Shown: positions 53,748 through 64,000 of the stretch, one piece after another
Position numbering within the stretch: position 1 is the stretch's first letter
How the letters are laid out: each line of letters begins with the position of its first letter
Source of the DNA: Agrypnia vestita
Lineage: Eukaryota > Arthropoda > Insecta > Trichoptera > Phryganeidae
Reading direction: 5' to 3'
DNA: 64,000 nt
Assembly (NCBI GenBank): GCA_016648135.1
Contig: JADDOH010023629.1
Span: 62,001-126,000, forward strand
Notes under the pieces: model-generated
Told to the model about the DNA's origin: nothing
Databases searched by the model: none
The model's input: the letters and a program-made list of their open reading frames with translations, nothing else
Program-made: the position numbers and the translations under genes

Positions 53748-53975
53748 AATGTTTCTAAGTGAAGCCTGGAATTTGCGAAAACGGAAACTGGAGAAAATAG
53801 GAGCAAATGTGAGTTTGTTTGTTTCATAGTGGATGGAATTAAAAAAGGGTCTCTAAGATGGTTTGCTTATATAAAACGTACGAGCGAGTAGAGGACAATA
53901 AAACGGGTGTTGAAGACAGTATAAACAGAAGGCGTCCGCGGTACCTGATAACATCGGATAACCAAATTTGAAAGC
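53748..53975 (+). mobile_element. Decayed LINE fragment
   Basis: AGTGAAGCCTGGAATTTGCG recalls the SEAW region and GGCGTCCGCGGTACC the GRPRK region of the 19690 family (compare GGGCGTCCGCGGAAGAAC at 42188). Too mutated to translate continuously. Confidence 0.5.
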
Positions 53976-54029
53976 AAATAAAATGTTAAAGTGTCAACTA
54001 CCGAAATTATTATTTTTGTTAATATCTTT

Positions 54030-54128
54030 ACTTTTAATATTTTATTTTTTAGTTTATGTTGCATTGTGAGGGGACTGTTGGCCCCGAAACATGTTGATAA
54101 TCGAATAAAAAGTGGTTGGTACAAAGTT
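54030..54128 (+). mobile_element. Penelope-type terminus remnant
   Basis: GGGGACTGTTGGCCCCGAAAC, then ATGTTGATAATCGAATAAA and AGTGGTTGGTACAAAG. The short stem followed by CGAAAC, ending in an A+T-rich tail with AATAAA, parallels other Penelope-type ends in the window. Confidence 0.5.
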
Positions 54129-54129
54129 T

Positions 54130-54720
54130 TTCCTTATTATTGACATATTTTTTCCACTGTACATGGTAGACGTTTCCGATCTTTTTTCTTTCTGAACAGT
54201 AATCTTATTTCATCTTTTCTTCTTGTACAGTGGTCATGTTCATGTTGTTTTTTTTAATAATTCAAAGGTGTTATGTCCATTAATAATTTTATTTATAAAA
54301 ATAAGAATTTTATTTACTTATTTATCTAAATGTCATTATCTGTAAGCTTTCTAGCATCTCTTTGATTCTTGTGTATCGATTTCTTTTGGTATAATTCGTA
54401 ATACTTTATTTTGGAGCGCTGTTAAATTCAATTCTTCTTCATTAGCCAGAAATAGTATACTACTGCAGTAGTTGATGTGGCGGACTTTGGTTGCGTTATA
54501 TATTTTTGCACGATTTTGCTTTAATATATCTTCTGAATCTTCTCAAGAGTAAAATTCGTTTTGCTATTTTTTTGTTACATAATTTGTGTTTAACGAAAAG
54601 TTTGATTTATGATCTGTAATAATATTTACAAGAATTTTTGTATAAAAAAATGCACGACTTTTTCATAATGTGTTTACCTAAAATTAAACGTATTTTAACG
54701 TAATATTAATTTTGAAATTA
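54130..54720. other. Unassigned A+T-rich DNA
   Basis: No supported feature. Confidence 0.5.
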
Positions 54721-54769
54721 CTCAAAAAGTATTTGGTGTCAACATTACGAAATAATTTCCCTTAAATGG

Positions 54770-55225
54770 GGATTAAGACGCACAAGGTGCGTTGATTACG
54801 TTTCCGATTTAAATAAACCACGTAAAAATGTAAGCGGAGGAAATGATTTAAATCAAACACTCGGCGCTCTTTTTAATAAACGTGCGGGAATAATGAAAAA
54901 ATGCTAATGGCATGCTGGAAGTGTCAAAAGAACCACCAAACCCAATACCCTGTTCGTCAAGTTAATTAAATTGTGTAACGGCCCTCGGGGGGAGGGCCAC
55001 TGTCAACCCCTTCGCTGTCCGCAGCCATGAAGACATTTACTTTTTTTACGTTTAATAGGCTAGTCGTTTAGTGTTGGTCGGGGGGCCGCCGCTGTAAAGA
55101 AAAAATAATCAAGAGCGTGAAATTTTATTGTCGCGCCACTGTTCAATTAACGCCGACGGAGTATTTCAGATTTATTTTTGACCAGTACCTCGCGTTAAGT
55201 ACTGCTCAGACAAAGTTGGTTTTAA
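54770..55225. promoter_or_regulatory. Candidate conserved non-coding block
   Basis: About 450 bp of non-repetitive, balanced DNA without long ORFs. It includes CGCACAAGGTGCGTTG, TTTTTAATAAACGTGCGGG, GGCCCTCGGGGGGAGGGCC, CCTTCGCTGTCCGCAGCC and GTTGGTCGGGGGGCCGCC. Homeodomain-like TTAATAAA and TTAATTAA words occur beside G+C-rich words, as in many insect developmental enhancers. This is a compositional inference only. Confidence 0.3.
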
Positions 55226-55609
55226 TCAAATTTATAATGAACTCTGTTAGTAGCCGCATGGGTTTATTAATTTAACAAACGTTTCAGAACGTATAATTTT
55301 TTGGTTCTTTTTTATCACCCTGCAGAAAAAAAATGATACCGAGACCAGTTAGTAAGTAAATAAACCGAAGCGATTAAAATGAGTGTTCATAATAAATTTG
55401 ATTAAAAATGAATGACACAAAGCGTGTGAATTAAATCTAAAAAATATATATTAAATAATTCTTCCGATGGCTGAAATATTTCATTTCGATATAAACCATT
55501 TAAAAAATTAATACACCTTTGTTATAAGATTTTTGTGTTCAAATATTGTGATTTGCAAATAAATCCCATTTAATGAAATTGATCATTTTATGATTTTCAG
55601 CGACAAAAA

Positions 55610-55830
55610 AATTTCATCTTTATAATAATAATTTCGCTGTCTGTCTGTCCGTCCATCCGTCCGTGTGACTTCATGTACCGTTTATAACTTTTTTATAGTA
55701 AATTAATATTATATTAAAAAAATATTTAGGAATTTTTTTTTCAATTTTTTAATTTTTTTTACTGTGTTTGTTTTTAAATAAAATAAATGAATACTTATTC
55801 CTTAGGAAGCGACATGTAATGTAAAGTGTT
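55610..55830 (+). mobile_element. Helitron-like repeat, 3' end lost
   Basis: AATAATTTCGCTGTCTGTC, GTCCGTCCATCCGTCC, GTGTGACTTCATGTACC, a long T-rich middle and TACTTATTCCTTAGGAAGCG follow the order of the 25520-25746 repeat. The hairpin and CTRR end are not recognisable. Confidence 0.45.
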
Positions 55831-55839
55831 AAGTAGAAA

Positions 55840-57295
55840 TTAATTGTCAATTTACAATCATGTTTTGCTCACCAAGGATAAGAGTATTTATTTTTTAATA
55901 ATAATGTTTTTAGTCAACATGAAATCAGTGCTATCAATAATATATTTTGAATATTGAAAATTATAACATCGCGTATATTTTATTTTTGCTGATGTTAAAA
56001 CACCCTCCCCCCACGGTGTCTGATCGATTAGCAGTCAGCCTATTAATCACCATCTGGTTGTTGCGTAATCTTAACAAAATGTTCTAACTAGCCGAGCTTT
56101 ATATTCCCTTGACTCGTTAACTAGGATTCTGTCTCAACAGATACAAGGCGAAACATACTTCAAGACTTCAGGCAATGTTCTGGGTGAACTAGTTATATGT
56201 GTGTATAGTGATGAAGAAATAATGTATTGTATAAGATAAGCAGTGATACATACAATGTAATTAATCATCATTGGAATAAAAATGTGCGTCAGCTTTATCC
56301 TCAGTCAGATTGCACGATGTTTGTGCAGAAAAATCTGAAATATTCTGAAGTTGAGCTCTTGTATTTTACTTCTATAATTTATGTATCGTGTGCTATATAC
56401 CTAGTGGATCGGAAGTAATGTTATGTATATTATATAAACTGACGAAGAAATCGTGATTAATGGATTCATGCCTGAATGCAAAGACGAAATGAAATTTTTA
56501 AAAGTTTTCTCAGTTTTTCTCACTTTTTTCTCCATTTTTCTCAGGTTGTCAATATCGTTAATATTTGAATATATTTAAAATATTTGTTCTGACACGCCCT
56601 GACCCAGGAACAATAAGAATTCATCTGATATTTTGGAAAAAATTGACTCTTTTGTTTCAAAATTCTGACAGTATTTTTCTATATTATTTTTTAGTAGTTT
56701 AGGAAATTTCTACCAAGAACATACTTATATTTCAGTACCATTTAGCAAGTTAGGTATTTTATTTAAAGTGTTCGAAATCAAGTTATTATAAAGTAAACTT
56801 TAATTTTCTAAATTAAACAGCGATATTTTTCTAAAAAATTCATTACATGGGCGGTGTAACAAGCTCCGCCGAAGTGATTGAAAAATGAATATTCAAAACA
56901 TTGTAGCTTAATATTTAGTTTGTCTCTAAATGTCTGATGATAATTGTGTTATTCCAATGTGACAAAATATTGATAAATGTTATAAAAAATGTCCTTCTAC
57001 GTATGATGTAACACTTTTTGTCAAAAACTTGCGAAAATATGATTAAAACATGATTCTGTCTCCAATAGATGGGTGTTTTCAGAAAAAATCTTTTAAAAAT
57101 TTATTTCCATTGGAAACCGGATCCATTGATCAGTAAGTGAAAGCTAATACAAAAGATTACGTAGCCCGCGATTTAATTAAGTACTTTAAATTTCTACTTT
57201 TGATCAGCCAGTAATTTGATACAGCACCTTTATATACAAAGGATTCTGTAAGAACCATTATCAATTTACAGTTCTGGCTTTTTGATAAAATAAAT
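55840..57295. other. Unassigned A+T-rich DNA
   Basis: The only ordered structure noted is GGCGGTGTAACAAGCTCCGCC near 56850, a small hairpin. ORF 56227-56418 is unrecognised. Confidence 0.45.
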
Positions 57296-57309
57296 ATTTT
57301 TTCTTTTAT

Positions 57310-57560
57310 CCTTTACGGGCCCTCCTAATGTCTTTTCCATAGGCAGTTTATTTTCCCTTGTTTTCGTACGTCCCCGCTAGCGATCGCGGTGCCCGTCGCT
57401 TTCCACTTGTTCGTCCGAGTCCTTCATCACCGTAAATATTTGATGGTAAAATTACCAGGTAAACATTTCCAGTGTTGATGGGTGATCAAGCGAAAGCGGA
57501 AAGCATTTTGTTATCAGTCTGCGGATGTATAAATTCGGGTGGAGGGCCGGAGAGAAGGAA
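57310..57560. promoter_or_regulatory. Balanced unique block (candidate conserved non-coding DNA)
   Basis: GTCCCCGCTAGCGATCGCGG, TGCCCGTCGCTTTCCACTTG and GGGTGGAGGGCCGGAGAG in otherwise A+T-rich DNA, with TGTATAAA words at 57530 and 57565. No ORF, no repeat partner. Confidence 0.25.
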
Positions 57561-57924
57561 AATGTATAAACATGATTGAGCAAACAAAGTATTATATTTT
57601 ACGCGGGTACGCGCAAAGTTGCAAAAGGTGTACTCGCAAAAACTAAATTATTTGAAACGAAATAAACAATGATAAAGTTTCATAATTAAAAAGTTTAATA
57701 ATAATAAAGTTTTATACTACTTGATTTTCGCAGTGTATCATTAAATTTAAAACAAAGTATGTTTAATCTATTAGAAGATATATTGAAAAAATCTTTTTTT
57801 ATTAATAAACTTAAGTAATATCGATAAAGTCGCTTGCTTTTTATAGCTAGGGTTCACTTTGCAGCCATGGCCAGTGCTTACGTGCCCATTAATTACATTT
57901 ATATTTACAAAAATAATACATTTA

Positions 57925-58020
57925 CACTGTAAAAGCGGTGTACTAAGACAGAAGAGCATGGCGTTCTATTCTCTCTACTATCCCTGATTAGAAATGGCGT
58001 GAAGGATAGTTAGTAATGTG
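57925..58020 (+). mobile_element. LINE 3' tail
   Basis: AGCGGTGTACTAAGACAGAAG, CATGGCGTTCTATTCTCTC and ACTATCCCTGATTAGAAATGG parallel the LINE tail at 43418-43490. Only about 95 bp remain. Confidence 0.65.
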
Positions 58021-58330
58021 GAATAGAATGTGGTGTCAAGTTATAATTTAACTGTAATTAAAATCAGCGATATATTGGTGATTTTTTTATAAAAGACTAT
58101 TTGTCTGTTGATTTATATATATTTAACATAAATTTTTAATGCTGAATTTGTAGTTTATATAGCTACAGTTCTGTGTTAATATTAATGATTCTTTAAACAC
58201 AGATATTTTTAAAGTCTGTTTTCATGTTACTTTCCTTTAATACGGTTGTGCAGTGGTTAGAATCCACGCCGGTAACCAGGTAGTTTTGTTTTGAATTTTC
58301 TTAGATTTTCACGGCCACTCAGAATCTTAT

Positions 58331-58508
58331 GATTTGTGTCTTCTGGGGTATTATGCCGTATTTTTACCTTTCTAGCCTTTCTTTTAGAGCTGATCTGTTG
58401 TTGTGAGTGTTGGTGCTGTGACCGCAAAACCAACCCTTGAAGTGGGATCCGAAACGCCAGCCAGAAAGGTAGTAAAAACACGGCATAATACCCCAGAAGA
58501 CACAAATC
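58331..58508. mobile_element. Foldback with Penelope-type end motif
   Basis: The left arm GATTTGTGTCTTCTGGGGTA (58331) and the right arm TACCCCAGAAGACACAAATC (to 58508) extend inward about 45 bp (TTATGCCGT, TTTTACCTTTCT). The loop contains GGGATCCGAAACGCC, like GATCCGAAATGTTGG at the 2216-2425 element, whose arm also has CACGGCAGAATATCCCAG. A truncated tRNA-like head (CAGTGGTTAGAATCCACGCC) precedes it near 58252. Confidence 0.6.
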
Positions 58509-58509
58509 A

Positions 58510-59630
58510 GAAGTTTTGTTTTGGTTTGGGTCTCTACCGAGAATTTTTCGTTTTAATTCTAGTTATTTTACTAATTTTATTGTAAGAAATAAAATTAATA
58601 ATTTTTGGAACCATTAAAACGTATGCAGGGATGTTAAGGATACGTGTATCTGAGACATATAACGCGTTTTTCTTTTGCATTCTCCATATATGCTTCTCTG
58701 TGTCACCTCTTCAGGAATAAGACGTCATGATTTATATGCTATGTAAATTTTATAGTACATTGTACAGGATGACGCCTGAATAATTGATTACAGGCAAAAC
58801 TTGGTACGTAGTAACGTTACATCACTACATGACGATACACCATAGGAGAAATTTCTATTTGTGAAGACGCGTTTCTGAAATTATAAGATAACAGTCACTA
58901 AGGATGTCGTGTAACATGAGAATGAGTAATTCTGCATCGAATAGTCCTAATGTTATGAATTTATTTTGCATTGTTTACCTGAAGTTTTGATATTATTTTT
59001 TTAACCGATCTTAAATTTATTTTGAAAATTAAATACTTCCAACATATTACACTGTTTGTCCTATTAATTACGAAGAATAAATATTACCAGTGTTTTTTAA
59101 AATTGTTTTAAAGTGTTTTAATTTTAAAAATTGTTATTTTCATTATAAATCGTCGGTGTAGCGCAAGAAGTCATTAAGTGACATTTTTGGTAAAACCGAG
59201 TTGAAGGCACTATGGATTATTTTTTATGTAAACTATGAGAGCGAGAAGTCATCAATACATTTTTTTGGCCATGAAACGGCTAATTTGCGCATGAAAAAAT
59301 TCATTCATTTATTAAATTTTATTTGTTTAAATAGAAATCATCAGGTTACTTAATGACATTTTATTTTCTCTAATATGCTACCGTACATATAGTGTGCACA
59401 CTTTTTCATCACAAATCATTAACCGGTTTTAGTAATTTCTGGCACAAATTCCATATGACAAGCGCTTTTAAATAACCATTGCAGATTTAAGGCATAGAAA
59501 CTTTGAAAGCAATTTGCCGCAAAACATGAATTTGTTATTGTTATGACTTCATGCGCCATATTAACGAAATATTGTTTAATATCTTCTTCTTCTTTTTTTT
59601 TAGTAGATCTGTTGATCTGTGTTACAGAAA
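58510..59630. other. Unassigned A+T-rich DNA
   Basis: No supported feature. Confidence 0.5.
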
Positions 59631-59639
59631 ACTACGCCT

Positions 59640-60140
59640 CCTGGGATGACGAGGTTCAGCTATCCCTACATATTTTCGGTGGTCTTACCGGTAGGCGTCG
59701 TCCAGAAAGGATTTCACTCGATGCTGTATGCACGAGTCTGTCACTGTCCATTCTGGCTATGTGATCCCGCCAGAATCTCCTTCTGGATCTACTACATCGT
59801 GCTATGTTCTCTATTTTGCAAGTTTTCCTTATGTCTTCATTTCGGACACGGTTACGCAGAGTTTTTCCAGTAATGGATCTTAGCACCTTCATTTCAGTTG
59901 TTCTGAGAAGTATTTTGGTGCGGACAGTGTCAGCCCGCGTCTCTACAGCATGTGTTATAATAGGTCGCACGCATGTCTTGTATATTTTGACCTTACTTTC
60001 AAAATGCATATTTTTGTTTTTCCAGACCAAATTCTTGAGACACCCTGATATGGTGGATGGCTCTCGGACTTAGGTATACAGGTCGCTAAGGCTACAGATT
60101 TCTACACCTAAATATCTGAGGCTCATGACTTGTTCCACAG
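59640..60140 (-). pseudogene. LINE C-terminal region, third family
   Basis: Minus-strand translation: STISGCLKNLVWKNKNMHFE, KIYKTCVRPIITHAVETRAD, RTTEMKVLRSITGKTLRNR, VRNEDIRKTC, RDHIARMDSDRL, GRRLPVRPPK. These are the C-terminal motifs after the reverse transcriptase of an insect LINE distinct from the 19690 and 47060 families. The open part is 59656-60030 with a further piece (LRYLGVEI) upstream near 60110. It is 5'-truncated; no catalytic domain is present. Confidence 0.85.
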
Positions 60141-60665
60141 GCTCATTATTAATATGTTTATTATCGATTTTCGTAAATATTTTTTAGTGAATATTAAATG
60201 TAGTTTCAAAATATTATATAATGGAAGAGGTCGATCAATATTATTGCGTATTGTGAATAGTTGCGGTTTTAGGAAATGCACGTCCGATTGCAGCACACAG
60301 AGCAATATCCGGTTTATGGAATAATTCATAAAATCGAAAATAACAATGATCGTACCATGCACTCGTGCAGCCATTCTCTACTGAGGAAAATGTTAATATG
60401 AAATAATACAGCATTGTTTACTCGCTGCTAAATAAATATAAAGACTCAGGGCGGTCGCCCCCTACCCCCCACTATAGCAGTGGTTCAGAGGAGCCCCACG
60501 TGTTTTGAAATTCAAAATAATATTTTTCAAAGCGCGGGCCCCATTAGGCCTAATCGATTCGAGAGGCCAAACAGGCTCTGCTAAATAAATAATTATCACC
60601 TCTTATTAGTAATTCAGAATTGCCTTGGTTGCTAAAAGCCAAGCCAGGAAAACTATTCGTTTGAT
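60141..60665. other. Unassigned; C-rich scrap near 60450-60560
   Basis: GGGCGGTCGCCCCCTACCCC and AGCAGTGGTTCAGAGGAGCC may derive from a hAT-like or other repeat, but no matching second terminus was found. Confidence 0.35.
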
Positions 60666-60670
60666 TTTTT

Positions 60671-60835
60671 ATTTATTTTACAGGCCAAGAGGCCCAATTA
60701 CAGATGAGAAAGACATGACAAAATACTCAGGCTTGAGTAAATCACATACATTAGTTGTGACCTCACCGGGAATTGAATCGGAAACTTCGGTGCGAGAAGC
60801 CAGTGTCATGCCCACTGGGCTACGAGGACCGCCTA
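60671..60835 (-). mobile_element. tRNA-headed SINE, family C, inverse copy
   Basis: On the minus strand GGCGGTCCTCGTAGCCCAGT, GGCATGACACTGGCTTCTCG, a B box GATTCAATTCCC, TGAGGTCACAACTAATG, TGTGATTTACTCAAGCCTG, AGTATTTTGTCATGTC, CATCTGTAATTGGGCC, TCTTGGCCTGTAAAATAAA. It is collinear with 46835-46990. Confidence 0.88.
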
Positions 60836-60891
60836 ATTTTTAAGATTTAAAAATGTTAATATTTATAAAATATAGATATAATACCTATAAA

Positions 60892-61058
60892 GTAGTTTGT
60901 TGGTCTTGTGGTTAGGACATTCGCCTCGTGATCCAAAGGTCGTGGGTTTGAGCCTAACTCCAGACTAGCATGTTAATCCTATTTTCATAGCACAAGCGTT
61001 TAGCTTAGTTTGAAAATAGTAAGAATATTGATGTGACACGAATTCCGTGTTCGCGTCT
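60892..61058 (+). mobile_element. tRNA-headed SINE, family D
   Basis: Head GTAGTTTGTTGGTCTTGTGG, GACATTCGCCTCGTGATCC, GTGGGTTTGAGCCTAAC, then CCTATTTTCATAGCACAAG, TTTAGCTTAG, GAAAATAGTAAGAATATTG, GTGTTCGCGTCT. Matches the 36779-36949 copy in inverse orientation. Confidence 0.85.
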
Positions 61059-61264
61059 CTATTTATTTAAAAAAAATTGTAAAAGTATTATTATTGTTAT
61101 AATCTGGTAGTAGTACTACTGTAATTATATATAGAATTGACGTAGGGAATTCTAAATGAAAAAGGAGCCAAAATAAGACACCGTGAGCCGAAAAAAGACA
61201 CAGAGACACCGATAGGCGAAGGCGAATATGAGCAGATGTGGGATAGACACTGAAAATTGAAGAA

Positions 61265-61540
61265 TTGCGGCCCATGACCGAGTATAGCAGCGTAAAAAAG
61301 TACATTACGCCAGGGAAACAAGTGAAAGGAATAGGGTTGATGCAATTTCTGAAAAGGAGAAAGTGGATAGACAGGGAGGAAGATCTATCTCTAAGAAACC
61401 TCTGCTTAACTGATAGATGTGCACAACTTGTTGGAAGGGTGTGCGGTTGGAATAGGCTTCCTCAGACACGCTCGGACGCAAAACCGATAAAACATGGACG
61501 ACGTCATCTTCGTAACGAGGGACCATCGAATAAGATATAG
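61265..61540 (+). other. Unrecognised 91-codon ORF
   Basis: Opens at ATG-proximal sequence and reads a basic peptide (KRRKWIDREEDLSLR, RVCGWNRLPQ). Composition is coding-like and repeat-free, but I recognise no family; a LINE tail in an unfamiliar family is possible. Confidence 0.2.
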
Positions 61541-61739
61541 AATTTAATCTTTGAACTATGTAAATCAATTTTTAAACCTCTGGCTACCCCGTCTGTGTAT
61601 TAATTATATTGAATGTCATCCATTACAAATTTTACGCTTTAGGACCCTGAATAAATTAAAATTCAAGTAAAGTAAAAATTTATCTTCTTCTACTTATGTA
61701 TCATTATGGCGATTAAAATTAATATTAAAAAAATTAACA

Positions 61740-62110
61740 ATTTATTTTAATTCAGCCAATCCGCGAGCTGACAGCTTGTCGCATTGAAATAATTTCATTT
61801 CCCCACTTAAACTAGTTATGTAGTTATCCAACAATATAAATGACGCCATAAAAATTTAAGGACACCCTTAATTTTTAATGTTCAGCCAAGCTTCAGAAAT
61901 GTTAATAATCCAGAGCGCGGGCGGACACTCGGCTCGCGACGGTCGTAATTACTTCCGGAAAAACGCAATTGTCTCTGAAAAAGTGCCTCCTCATGTTGAC
62001 GCATGGGTTTACCCCGTGTAAAACATACAGAAGCTTCCCGCGGGTGATGAGATTTGCTCCCACGAGATTAACAGCACTGCTCTACGTGTCTGGCTTCGTA
62101 TGATAAAAAA
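61740..62110. promoter_or_regulatory. Balanced unique block (candidate conserved non-coding DNA)
   Basis: GCCAATCCGCGAGCTGACAG, ATAAATGACGCCATAAAAA, GAGCGCGGGCGGACACTCGG, TTACTTCCGGAAAAACGC. It lacks ORFs and repeat partners, and includes CCAAT and TTTCCGGAAGT-like words. Function not shown. Confidence 0.25.
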
Positions 62111-62316
62111 ATTAACATCAGGATAATGCGAAAAAATCATCATGATAACTAGTCAGGATCACACCTACGCGAGCGCCCAAAAAATGAACGTTTTTTAAAG
62201 ATTATTTAAGAATAAACAAATAAAAGTATAAGAAAAAAAAAGGCATATAATCAATTAAACATTAAGGTGTGTAAAACAATTAACAAACTAACTCATAAAA
62301 ACCAAGTTTGTATTAT

Positions 62317-62955
62317 ACTCCCTTTCTCATTTACTAGTGGAAACTTGTTTGGCGCTTAACCTACGCGTTGGGCTTCGGTCGGGCGACGCTACGAAAGGGA
62401 GTAATAAAAAAATTCGAAAAATCCAAAATTATACTATAATCAGGTTATGTGTCTACCAGATGCGTCGGAATCTCCATACAACTTACTGAGTTGTATGAAA
62501 AAACCATTAAAAATTTGAAAACTCCAAAATTATACTAAAATTATTATTATTTTTAACGAAAAGATAGATAGATTGGATCACAGGAAAAGGGTTAAAAATC
62601 GATCCAAAGTTTTTTCATCAAGCAAGCAGACGCTACGAGTTAAAAGAAAGGAAGTAAAAAAAGTAACCCATTAAAACGAAGTTTTTACAATACTCCCATT
62701 CTCATTTTCGGATTTCGTGTCTACCTTATGCGTCGGAATCTCCATACAACTTGTATGAAAAAAACATTAAAAATTTAAAAAATCCAAAATTATACTATAA
62801 TAATTATTTTTTTAACGAAAATTTGATAGATATTTTTGATCGTCGCCACGAGTCTGCTTGCAAAGTTTCATATCGATTGGATTATGGGAAAAGGGTTAAA
62901 AATTGATTCAAATTTTTTCGTCAAGCAAGCAGACGCCACGAGTAATAAAGTAAGT
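62317..62955. mobile_element. ACTCCCTTTC MITE family in tandem
   Basis: Starts ACTCCCTTTC at 62317; inverse GAAAGGGAGT lies at 62393-62402; a further GAAAGGAAGT end at about 62646; a second start ACTCCCATTC at 62692 running to about 62955. Both long units carry GATGCGTCGGAATCTCC/TTATGCGTCGG, CCATACAACTT, CCAAAATTATACTA, GGGAAAAGGGTTAAAAAT, GCAAGCAGACGC and CACGAGT. Homologous to the right half of 27179-27644. Confidence 0.75.
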
Positions 62956-63178
62956 AAAAACAATAATTTTTATGAAAAATATTATACAAGTATTTTTAAG
63001 GTCCTGTTGAATAAAATGTTGTCCATTTGAATCAGAAAGCATTTGCTGTCTGGGAACTTTTTTATATTTTTAATTATATTAGTAATTACTCTGTTTCCAT
63101 GTATCGAAAACATGAATTTTAAAAAGATACTCCGAATGCTATGTAAAATGAATTTATACAAAATGAGTTGTACAATTT

Positions 63179-63426
63179 TTAACTTTCCTTTACAAAATGA
63201 ATTAAAAAAAAAATTAGAACTTTACCCGACTGCTTAAATATAGAATTGTAGTATGATGAGAAGATATGGAAAATGATATCAATATCGGAAATTTTTGGAA
63301 ATGTTTGTAGGATGTGGCTGACGGTTAATCGTAGTTGCTTATTTAAAATACTTTGATTAAATTTACATGCTTTAATTATCTCTAACGATTCTTTATTTAA
63401 TAATCGACTACTACAAGGTAATAAAA
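63179..63426 (-). pseudogene. Possible gustatory-receptor-like C-terminal exon (tentative)
   Basis: The minus strand is open from a candidate acceptor (CTATAG at 63432-63427) to a TAA at 63179-63181, about 81 residues. It reads VLLPCSSRLLNKESLEII, then LNKQLRLTVSHIL, FPKISDIDIIFHIFSSYYNS and LIFFLIHF five residues before the stop. Insect gustatory receptors end with a similar succession: a helix with a Leu/Glu-rich loop, a LxLFxxQ-type helix, an aromatic/Asp-Ile segment, and a TYhhhhQF helix just before the stop. The TYxxxxQF motif is not conserved (KVLIFFLIHF), and no upstream exon is found up to the window end, so it is probably a relic or a misread. Confidence 0.3.
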
Positions 63427-63429
63427 CTA

Positions 63430-64000
63430 TAGATATATGAATAAACATCAGTTACATAAAAGTGTTTTTGTACACAAATATTCGAAAACATTTAAAAGAA
63501 ATACCTATCTAATTACGTCATAAATCAACCCTATTCTTGAATACTGTCATTGTGTATAGTATATTAAAAATCGTATTTAGGTAAATAGTTTGAAATTATA
63601 TAACATTTATCGGTTTATAATTTCATCAGTTATGCGGTATTCGCATTTAAAAGTGTTGGAATTAATCTTGCTGTCATAATGATTGAACTATTGACATTTC
63701 ATTGACTACAGTCTGTTTCGAGGAACTCCCATATAAATATTATACGGAAATATTGATTAGCATCTTTAAGTCTTTTTTTGAATATTTGTATAGTATTCAC
63801 ATCCTTATTAATGTTTTTGTTAGTAGAATATATCAGAATATATTTACTGTAGTGAATAGATAATAGACCAGAATATGTTTATTGTGGTGGAGTGGGCCAA
63901 ATATTTAATATTATAGGTATCCTTAAAAACACATGTACTATTTTTCTAAGTAGAGATAGATAAAAAAATATCCTGTCAAATATTTTCTTGTTTACGTAAT
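63430..64000. other. Unassigned A+T-rich DNA at window end
   Basis: Minus-strand pieces near 63740-63860 (FKKRLKDANQ-like) vaguely resemble LINE C-termini but cannot be supported. Confidence 0.4.

Noticed and set aside
1..64000. CRISPR arrays, operons or phage-type systems
   Set aside because: No regularly spaced short direct repeats with unique spacers and no clustered bacterial-type ORFs; composition and elements are those of an animal genome.

Overview
The window looks like a gene-poor stretch of a nuclear animal genome, most likely an insect. It is strongly A+T-rich and carries interspersed repeats throughout. Support for an insect comes from DD34D mariner transposons, a CCTAA/TTAGG telomere-type block (6786-6821), Penelope-like remnants, a hAT miniature element, and several repeats with tRNA-derived cores. 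I cannot fix the order; Lepidoptera or Hemiptera would both fit. No intact host protein-coding gene can be supported in 64 kb. The best host-gene leads are a short exon-like fragment resembling the C-terminus of an insect gustatory receptor (63179-63426, minus) and two promoter/5'-exon-like patches near 33.6 kb and 39.0-39.6 kb, all weak.

Layout. 0-9 kb: a 110-130 bp tandem array, a long-TIR MITE, foldback elements, a G+C-rich orphan ORF (2589-2843), a Helitron-like element ending in hairpin plus CTAG (6310-6717), two compact hairpins, and a decayed Penelope-like reverse transcriptase (8390-9110). 9-15 kb: a complete mariner (9799-11084) with an open 339-aa transposase, then a nested structure in which a 1132-bp solo LTR (13435-14566) lies inside the arm of a long palindromic element (13406-15079). 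16-25 kb: MITE halves, a 5'-truncated non-LTR retrotransposon with recognisable reverse transcriptase on the minus strand (19690-21355), a hAT MITE with a perfect 8-bp target duplication (21848-22223), a tRNA-like repeat and a second tandem array. 25-41 kb: Helitron-like ends, more MITEs (one flanked by TTAA), a probable solo LTR (35930-36557, minus), a tRNA-headed SINE and candidate non-coding conserved blocks. 41-50 kb: a second, internally deleted mariner (42242-43355) inside a LINE fragment, several copies of a repeat with an internal tRNA-Arg-like core, LINE tails, a hammerhead-like motif in a Penelope-type terminus (47430-47650) and a 238-bp solo LTR (49314-49551). 50-64 kb: long-TIR MITEs, LINE and Penelope remnants, two SINE families, a partly tandem MITE, and the receptor-like fragment.

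The elements interact mainly by nesting and possible cross-mobilisation. The intact mariner has perfect TIRs matching those of the deleted copy, so its transposase could in principle mobilise that copy. The truncated LINE and its 3' tails at 18.5, 41.6, 45.7 and 57.9 kb appear to be one family. Four Penelope-type termini share a CGAAA(C) motif. I found no CRISPR array, bacterial-type operon, rRNA gene or convincing free-standing tRNA gene. I did not find a clearly new biological system; the most distinctive items are the nested LTR-in-palindrome, the intact/deleted mariner pair and the hammerhead-like terminus.
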